NCBI RefSeq assembly: GCF_007859735.1
Contig: NZ_SIHI01000001.1
Span: 1,943,272-2,007,271, forward strand
Length of the DNA stretch: 64,000 nt
Direction of reading: 5' to 3'
DNA from: Thalassoglobus neptunius
Lineage (GTDB): Bacteria; Planctomycetota; Planctomycetia; Planctomycetales; Planctomycetaceae
The notes beneath the pieces are model-generated. The model was not told the DNA's origin, ran no database searches, and worked only from the letters and a program-made list of their open reading frames with translations. Both the position numbers and the translations under genes were made by a program. Positions 58,473-64,000 of the stretch are shown in pieces. Position 1 is the stretch's first letter. Each line of letters starts with the position of its first letter.

Positions 58473-59942
58473 ATGAAACGTGTGTTCCTCTTTCCGTCCC
58501 TCGTCGGGGCGCTCATTTGTTGTACGTTCGCAATCAACTTGACTGCGAACTCAAAGCAGGCCGGATCTCCAGATCTTTCAAATTCCGAAGACAGCACGAA
58601 AAACGATCTCACACAAGATGCTCCGTTGATCGTTCATGAATGGGGCACGTTCACCAGTTTCTCCGGCTCTGACGGAATTCACCTCTCCTTTCGGCCTTTG
58701 GTGGAAAACGACCTCCCAAAATTCGTTTCGACGATTCGCCCTTCTTGGTCGCGTCTCCTCTCAAAACAATCGATTCGCGCCATCCAACGAATGGAAACGC
58801 CCATCACGTACTTCTACACCGACGTCGAGCGCGACGTTGAGGTACAAGTGGAATTCCCACAAGGCCTTCTCACCGAATACTTCCCCCCAGTTCGCCAGTT
58901 CCATCCCGAAATGCCATACATCTCTCCAACTCCGTTTGGCCAGGGCCTCGATCCAAAGATCCCACTTGAAAACGGAAAGCTCGACTGGGGAAAAATCCAT
59001 CTGATTCCCGCTCAGTCGTTGCGTCCCGCGGTCAAAGACGAAGAGTTATCCCGCCGGATCGGACACGGCGTCGAAAAAATGCTGATGGAACCGGAACAGA
59101 AATACCCTCACTACTTTGCAGCTCGAAACACAGACTCTGCAATTGTTCAGTTCCGAACGGGCGAAGCTCCGAATTCCATTGATTACTTCGAGAAGTTTCT
59201 TTTCTATCGCGGCGTTGGCAACTTCCAACTTCCCGTCACTGCCGAAGCACTCGCAGATGGAACGTTCACTCTGAAGAACTCTGGCGACGAAGATCTTCGG
59301 TCAGTCTTCCTCGTCGAAGTCAAAAACCAATCCGTGCGATTCCGCAAGTTCGACCGTGTCGAGGCTCAGAGTCACACCACTCTCACACACTCTGCGGACT
59401 GGAGCGACATCCAACCCTTGGTCACTGAGATGGTCTCTGCCCTCGTCCAGGAAGGACTTTACGAAAAAGAGGCAGAGTCAATGGTCGAGTGCTGGAAGTC
59501 TTCATGGTTTGGCGAAGAAGGAACTCGAATTCTGTATATGGTTCCAACTCACATCACCGAAACTCTTCTCCCCCTGCAGGTCACTCCGAAGCCGGACGAA
59601 GTTGTACGCGTTCTTGTTGGACGAATGGAGATCATGCCGCAAGAAACAGAACAACGGGTCCTTGACCTCGTAACAAAAAGTGCTCAAGCGCGCACACACG
59701 CAGCCCAGAACAAAACCGAATTCAAGAGCCCTGCTCTCGACTCGCTTGTCGAAATGGGTCGCCTCGCGGAACCGGCTCTCATCCGGATTAGTGCCTTGGC
59801 GAAAGATCCGTTGATCCAATCCGAAGTCGCTCAACTGATCCGGGAACTTCGCACACCATCCGACCAACAAATCACGGACGTTGAAAACCCGTGGCAAAAC
59901 ATCTCAGATCTCGCTGGCATCGATGCCTGGACGGGGAACTAA
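58473..59942 (+). CDS. exported protein with VHEWGTFTS motif, function unknown
   Basis: The 489-residue protein has a signal peptide (about 5-21, FLFPSLVGALICCTFAI) and near residue 55 the motif IVHEWGTFTSFSGSDG, which I know from a group of uncharacterised planctomycete proteins. The rest contains WSRLLSKQSIRAIQRMETPI and YFYTDVERDVEVQVEFPQGL and ends in helical segments resembling HEAT repeats (about 420-475). ATG 58473 has GGAG 8 bases before it; an ATG 12 codons upstream has none. It is divergent from the sigma factor gene. No catalytic residues can be proposed from the sequence alone. Confidence 0.8.
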   Translation: MKRVFLFPSLVGALICCTFAINLTANSKQAGSPDLSNSEDSTKNDLTQDAPLIVHEWGTFTSFSGSDGIHLSFRPLVENDLPKFVSTIRPSWSRLLSKQSIRAIQRMETPITYFYTDVERDVEVQVEFPQGLLTEYFPPVRQFHPEMPYISPTPFGQGLDPKIPLENGKLDWGKIHLIPAQSLRPAVKDEELSRRIGHGVEKMLMEPEQKYPHYFAARNTDSAIVQFRTGEAPNSIDYFEKFLFYRGVGNFQLPVTAEALADGTFTLKNSGDEDLRSVFLVEVKNQSVRFRKFDRVEAQSHTTLTHSADWSDIQPLVTEMVSALVQEGLYEKEAESMVECWKSSWFGEEGTRILYMVPTHITETLLPLQVTPKPDEVVRVLVGRMEIMPQETEQRVLDLVTKSAQARTHAAQNKTEFKSPALDSLVEMGRLAEPALIRISALAKDPLIQSEVAQLIRELRTPSDQQITDVENPWQNISDLAGIDAWTGN

Positions 59943-60078
59943 AACTTCTTGACCAACATATCGCGACAATGGCCGCGAGTCATATGCTCTCGACGAGCAA
60001 CGATGCGAGTCGGTCGATAAACAAGCCTTTCAATTTACATATTGAAAAGAGCAAGTTTCGAAAGCTATTCTCGGGAGT

Positions 60079-60996
60079 ATGAAAACCGGTGAACATGCTC
60101 GACGTTTGAATGCCACTGTCTGCGCAGTGTGCCGATCGAAGGTTCCAGTGCATTCCCGGGGGCAGCACTCAGTCTGTCCCTCGGGAACGTGCCGTCGAAC
60201 CTATCATGGGAAACTGGCACGCGGCGAAGTTCAATGTCGGCGATGTCATGCCTTTCTCACTCCGGCCGAACGAGTCTCTGGTTCCCAATGTCACCGCCCG
60301 GCATGCCGCTTTGAATCACGCGATCAGGATCGAATCGCTTCTCATGGTGTCTATCGGGAAGAACTCAAAGAGAGGATTCGCGCACTCGCGGTCGTCGATG
60401 CAGAACGACGCGGGATCGAACTCCCGATCCTCCACGAACCTGCACTCGTCCCTTCTCAAGACCGACCGCTTTCGTCACTTCCCGCTGAACGCAGAGAGAA
60501 GTTCCTCGAAAAATTCACAGCCCTCGTCGAAGAAAACTTCGAGAAGTTTCCCGACTCCAGTCACGACTTGCCAGCAGAAGACTTTGGAGAATCGTTGAGT
60601 GAGTCGGAATCTCACCTTGTTGGAAAAGCGTGTGCGACCTGTCAGGGATGGTGCTGCCAGGGAGGAGGTGAGTCGCTGGCGTACCTTGATCATCCGGCAA
60701 TCCTCCGAATGAGAACTCAACACCCGGACTATCGCGCTCAAGACATCGTTGAAAGCTATGAAAAATTTCTTGGAAGCATGACGTATACAGACTCATGTTA
60801 TTTTCATGGCGAATTTGGATGTTTGCTTCCGCCGGAGATGCGGGCAGCCATCTGTCATCGTTACCTCTGCGCTGATCTCACGCAACTACAGGTCCAGGCA
60901 AAAGCCTTTCCGGAAACGGTTGGGTACGTCGCAGCAATTCAATCATCTCAAATTCAGCGAATCTCACCACTCGACCATTCTCCCGACCAATCCTGA
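60079..60996 (+). CDS. protein with two identical-spaced zinc ribbons and a YkgJ-like Cys cluster
   Basis: The 305-residue cytoplasmic protein has 16 cysteines in an ordered layout. Two ribbons have exactly the same spacing, C-x2-C-x14-C-x4-C (C15, C18, C33, C38 and C53, C56, C71, C76). A C-terminal cluster, CATCQGWCC (C185, C188, C192, C193) with C240, C248, C259 and C264, resembles the YkgJ-type zinc/iron-chelating domain. A helical region lies between. The ribbons could bind nucleic acid or protein; the C-terminal cluster could bind Fe or an Fe-S centre. I know no characterised protein with this combination. It is convergent with the sulfatase at 61069. Confidence 0.85.
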   Translation: MKTGEHARRLNATVCAVCRSKVPVHSRGQHSVCPSGTCRRTYHGKLARGEVQCRRCHAFLTPAERVSGSQCHRPACRFESRDQDRIASHGVYREELKERIRALAVVDAERRGIELPILHEPALVPSQDRPLSSLPAERREKFLEKFTALVEENFEKFPDSSHDLPAEDFGESLSESESHLVGKACATCQGWCCQGGGESLAYLDHPAILRMRTQHPDYRAQDIVESYEKFLGSMTYTDSCYFHGEFGCLLPPEMRAAICHRYLCADLTQLQVQAKAFPETVGYVAAIQSSQIQRISPLDHSPDQS

Positions 60997-61068
60997 TGAC
61001 GAGACCGAATTGCTCCATCCGTTCGCAACTTCGCACCAACCTTCGCTGACGGAAAGACGATCCTCTTC

Positions 61069-62478
61069 CTAGTCGACGATCCGGCCGACTTCCCGTTCAC
61101 CGTCGCGCATTTCTTCTTGAAAGAGCACTGCCATTCCGCGCAGCTTACGGATGATTATCGGATTCCGGACAGGAGTCGATTCCGAAGGGTCAGATTCGAG
61201 GTCGTAGAGTTTCAGACTCGGATTGAGGACCAGTTTCCACTGCTTCCATCGAACAGCGGCGAGCGCCCCTTCGCTTCCGTGATAGAAGAACGCATCCTGA
61301 AATTCCTTTTGACTGACGAGTTCCTTCCACTCATCGCCAGGATCCCACGGACGACGCTCGAGAATCTTCCCATTCAGTGAGTCGTCGATCATTGGGTCAT
61401 CAATCCCGGAAGCTTTCCCGGTCAGTAGTGCCGAAAGATCTCTCCCGTCAATGATACGTTCTTCAGGGACGGAGATTCCCGCGAACGTGCTGAGAGTGGG
61501 AAACCAATCCATGGCGTGAATCATTTCTTGAGAGACTCTGCCTTGATCGATTCCTAAACCTGGCCCCCACACGATTGCGGGGACTCGAATGCCAGCTTCG
61601 AACGTCGTCAGTTTTCTTCCAATGAGCGGCTGTTGTGAATTCCTCCCGGGTCCGCGCCCGTTATCGGACAGATAGACGATAATCGTCTGCTGATCTAAAT
61701 CCAGCTGTTTTAATGTCGAGACCAGTCGTCCCACATGAAAGTCCAGTTCCTGAATCGCATCTCCATATTCTCCAAAATCAGAGGTCCCACGAAACTCTTC
61801 ACTGACGCCCAAAGGGTTGTGCAACATCGTGTGCGGAAGATAAAGAAGGAAAGGGTCTTCCCTGTTTTCTGTAATAAATTTAATCGCCTCGTCTGTATAA
61901 ATCTTCGTGAGTTCATTCGGATCTGCTGGCCGCTTGACGACTTCGTTTCCCCGTAAAACTGGAACGCCACCACTCTGCTCGAAATACCGAGTTTCGACCG
62001 GATCAAGGTTGTGGAGCAAACCGAAATACTCGTCGAATCCCTGATTCATCGGCAGAAAGGGCTCGTGAAACCCGAGATGCCACTTCCCGATACAGGCAGT
62101 TGCATAGCCATGATCAGAAAAGAGTTCGGCCAGCGTCAACTCATCGGGATTCAATCCGACACGAGAGTCGGCTCGCTGAACCCAGGTCTCTAATCCAACC
62201 CGTCGGGGATAACATCCTGTCAGTAATCCCGCTCGCGATGGGCTGCAAATCGGAGCAGCCGCATAATAGTCTGTGAACCGAATTCCTTCAGCCGCGAGTC
62301 GATCAATCTCCGGCGTTCGGAATTCTGTCGCGCCATAGCAACCGAGATCGTAATACCCCTGATCATCGATTAACAGAAGAATTACATTCGGAGGTTGTTG
62401 ATCTCCGATTGCACAGAGAGCAAAACAATGGAAGAAAAGAACCAGAAATACTGGGAGAATTGCCCGCGCAGTGATCAT
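61069..62478 (-). CDS. sulfatase, formylglycine-dependent (CSPSR)
   Basis: The 469-residue exported sulfatase has a signal peptide to about residue 25 and LLLIDDQGYYDLGCYGATEF with the metal Asp pair. C78 in PICSPSRAGLLTG is the formylglycine precursor, followed by ACIGKWHLGFHE and LSDNGRGPGR. DDQGYYDLG and GKWHLG are typical of arylsulfatase A-like enzymes. The motif differs from the CTPTR and CNPTR enzymes in the same window, so a different substrate is likely. Its end is 72 bases from the zinc-ribbon gene stop. The SRPBCC gene upstream is separate. Confidence 0.95.
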   Translation of the reverse strand: MITARAILPVFLVLFFHCFALCAIGDQQPPNVILLLIDDQGYYDLGCYGATEFRTPEIDRLAAEGIRFTDYYAAAPICSPSRAGLLTGCYPRRVGLETWVQRADSRVGLNPDELTLAELFSDHGYATACIGKWHLGFHEPFLPMNQGFDEYFGLLHNLDPVETRYFEQSGGVPVLRGNEVVKRPADPNELTKIYTDEAIKFITENREDPFLLYLPHTMLHNPLGVSEEFRGTSDFGEYGDAIQELDFHVGRLVSTLKQLDLDQQTIIVYLSDNGRGPGRNSQQPLIGRKLTTFEAGIRVPAIVWGPGLGIDQGRVSQEMIHAMDWFPTLSTFAGISVPEERIIDGRDLSALLTGKASGIDDPMIDDSLNGKILERRPWDPGDEWKELVSQKEFQDAFFYHGSEGALAAVRWKQWKLVLNPSLKLYDLESDPSESTPVRNPIIIRKLRGMAVLFQEEMRDGEREVGRIVD

Positions 62479-62549
62479 GTGTATTAACCTTAATCTTTCA
62501 TCGATGTTTAAGGATTCAATTCACAGGGCTGTCAACGACGAACCGCGTT

Positions 62550-63029
62550 TCAAAGATCGTCTTCGCCATCTGCGGCCGAGTTCGTCCGCTCTCCTTCGGT
62601 CTCACAAAAGCGTTTCAGGCGGTCTAACTCCTGTTGAGCAGCTTTGCAACTCGAAGTCTTCATAAGCCAACCAAACAGAAAGAAGAAGACTTTCAAGAAG
62701 CCTTTCGGAGTCACGGTTGAGAGCTGAGTGACTCGTGTCTTCGCTCCGAGATATTCGAACTGATATTCGGCATCAATGTCGAAGAGTTCTCCGGTCAGAT
62801 GAATCGCGTGAAACTTGGGAGGATCATAGGCCGTGATCTCCCCTTGAAACACCATTCGATTTCCGCCTTCCTGGGTCACAGTCCGGAATGTCGAACCGAT
62901 GATTTCGGGAGTTTCGTCAATGACTTCATCTTCGACGACAACCCGGCTCCATTCCGGAACGTGATCGATCGTCAGAAAAAAGACATCTTCGATCGTTCGT
63001 TCAATCTCAACACTGGCCTCCGTTTGCAT
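62550..63029 (-). CDS. SRPBCC-family (START-like) protein
   Basis: The 159-residue protein has a Bet v1/START-like fold pattern: MQTEASVEIERTIEDVFFLT, DHVPEWSRVVVEDEVIDETP, GSTFRTVTQEGGNRMVFQGE and a C-terminal long helix. SRPBCC proteins bind hydrophobic ligands such as lipids or polyketides. ATG 63029 is used because the typical first strand starts there; the frame is open 105 codons further upstream, but that part has no protein-like character. TTAGG and AAGG precede the ATG. The residues after about 130 are Asp/Glu-rich and hydrophilic. Ligand unknown. Confidence 0.87.
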   Translation of the reverse strand: MQTEASVEIERTIEDVFFLTIDHVPEWSRVVVEDEVIDETPEIIGSTFRTVTQEGGNRMVFQGEITAYDPPKFHAIHLTGELFDIDAEYQFEYLGAKTRVTQLSTVTPKGFLKVFFFLFGWLMKTSSCKAAQQELDRLKRFCETEGERTNSAADGEDDL

Positions 63030-63308
63030 CGACCTAACCTTTCCAACAATTGCGTGAAAATCTCGCTCTGCGTGGAGTCTAATCGCTGGTGGCTTTCCGT
63101 GACAGCATCCGGAGTCGCGAGCGAATTTTGAAGCAAACGCGTGCCTTCGGACTTTTCTCGAAAATCTGCAAAGACAGCTGTCAGGTTTCGAATTGGTCCT
63201 CGTATTGAAGGTGTGAAGCACACACAGTCTTTTCGACAGTCGGACAACAACACCCGACTTTCTGAACTGACTCTTCGTCCAACAACTCATTGAATGGAGA
63301 TCGATGCG

Positions 63309-63488
63309 ATGGTTCGTGAAGTTCGCTTGAGCTGGGATAGTCAATTTCCGATGCCGGAAGAACTGACAATGAGCGACTGGGATGTTGACGACTCACCGTT
63401 CGAAACTCCCAAGAAATCGAAGCGGAAGCAACGACAACCTTCCCAACCAGCTTCGAAAGAACTCGCTGACAATCCTGAGCAGAGTTAA
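63309..63488 (+). CDS. small 59-residue protein, unknown
   Basis: The ATG at 63309 is preceded by GGAG at a 9-base spacing, favouring it over an in-frame ATG five codons upstream. The product has an acidic N-terminal half (WDSQFPMPEELTMSDWDVDD) and a basic Lys/Arg/Gln-rich tail (PKKSKRKQRQPSQPAS) and is probably disordered. It is divergent from the SRPBCC gene and 68 bases before the next small gene, so the two may be one transcript. I do not recognise the family. Confidence 0.55.
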   Translation: MVREVRLSWDSQFPMPEELTMSDWDVDDSPFETPKKSKRKQRQPSQPASKELADNPEQS

Positions 63489-63556
63489 CCCCCGCAGCGA
63501 CCATCATTCGACCGCTTTTATTCTCATCACACAATTACGACGACAGACGAAACAAC

Positions 63557-63736
63557 ATGCCCAAGCAAACTGAACTCCGCAAGCAAATCTCAATCTTCCT
63601 TCCCATCTCCGACTGGCGACTTCTTCGTCAGGCAGCTGCTGAACGACAGATTCCCATTACCGAACTCTGCCGCGAATGGATTCGTCCGGGCCTCGAACAG
63701 CTTCAGTTCGAAACGTCCCCGCAGCGGTCAACGTAA
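63557..63736 (+). CDS. ribbon-helix-helix-like small protein (59 residues)
   Basis: The product starts MPKQTELRKQISIFLPIS and continues DWRLLRQAAAERQIPITELC. A short strand followed by two helices (RKQISIFLP, then SDWRLLRQAAAERQIP and TELCREWIRPGLEQL) is the ribbon-helix-helix pattern of CopG/ParD-like DNA-binding proteins. ATG is at 63557 and TAA ends at 63736. It could act as a dimeric regulator of its own operon with the preceding 59-residue protein. No toxin gene is visible downstream: 264 bases remain in the window without one. Confidence 0.7.
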   Translation: MPKQTELRKQISIFLPISDWRLLRQAAAERQIPITELCREWIRPGLEQLQFETSPQRST

Positions 63737-64000
63737 AGAGAAAATTAGCGACTCGTCCTGCCTGCTGAACGTCTTCAAAGACCACATCGGAAGACAATCT
63801 CTCCCGCCCACTTAGAACACTCGACGAGTTGAACGATCCCGGTGCAACGGGAAAACGTCCGAACGTGACTCATGGATGAGCGACTGCCCATGGAGGGGCA
63901 AACGTTCGGATGCTTCGCTGATGTCGTTTTCGAATTCGTCTTTGAGACATCTCAGAACGACAGACAGCCCGGGCGAACGCCAACAAATGCTCTGGCAGCT

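Overview
The window is chromosomal DNA of a planctomycete, probably order Planctomycetales. The evidence is family content: five Cys-type sulfatases, a DUF1592/DUF1552/ankyrin operon, two DUF1559 prepilin-like proteins, two TPR/FG-GAP/ASPIC proteins, an ECF sigma factor beside a Ser/Thr kinase with a Calx-beta domain, and a VHEWGTFTS-type protein. No plasmid, phage, IS or CRISPR signature was seen. Genus cannot be assigned by eye.

Layout. 1-12.2 kb: left-edge gene start (1-37, minus), gatB (minus), a small membrane protein, a LysR regulator, then glutamate synthase gltB and gltD with a hairpin between them, facing a PLP aminotransferase. 12.5-14.5 kb: tRNA-Val(TAC) with promoter and hairpin, then one-chain Fe-S L-serine dehydratase. 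14.9-20.2 kb: minus-strand operon DUF1592 (two haem c motifs) > DUF1552 > ankyrin. 20.6-25.0 kb: plus-strand operon of a C39-like cysteine peptidase, an RLAN/RimK ATP-grasp ligase, a GCS2-type ligase and an N-formylglutamate-amidohydrolase-like enzyme. 25.0-29.7 kb: a convergent minus-strand operon of DUF1611 (DgcN-like) > enolase-superfamily epimerase (DgcA-like) > beta-lactamase-fold/VanX fusion. 29.8-33.4 kb: two divergent sulfatases, then tRNA-Val(GAC). 34-39.5 kb: ECF sigma factor divergent from a membrane Ser/Thr kinase, then a leucine-rich-repeat protein. 39.8-52.9 kb: sulfatase, then two copies of a DUF1559 + transthyretin-like lipoprotein pair lying between two large paralogous TPR/FG-GAP proteins, then a second leucine-rich-repeat protein. 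53-64 kb: iduronate-sulfatase-like gene, DUF3124 protein, MarC, ECF sigma with a FecR-type membrane protein, VHEWGTFTS protein, a protein with tandem zinc ribbons and a Cys cluster, a fifth sulfatase, an SRPBCC protein and two 59-residue proteins, one ribbon-helix-helix-like.

How they work together. The first 15 kb is amino-acid and translation housekeeping (Glu/Gln amidotransfer, glutamate synthesis, serine deamination, valine tRNAs). The two convergent operons at 20.6-29.7 kb are the most system-like part. One should join amino acids or peptides through ATP-dependent amide bonds. The other should cleave D-Ala-D-Ala-type dipeptides and handle D-glutamate by N-acetylation and racemisation. 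Both point to peptidoglycan-type or gamma-glutamyl peptides. The sulfatases suit a marine or aquatic polysaccharide degrader. The sigma/kinase/FecR genes and the secreted prepilin-like and FG-GAP proteins suit the surface biology and signalling of planctomycetes.
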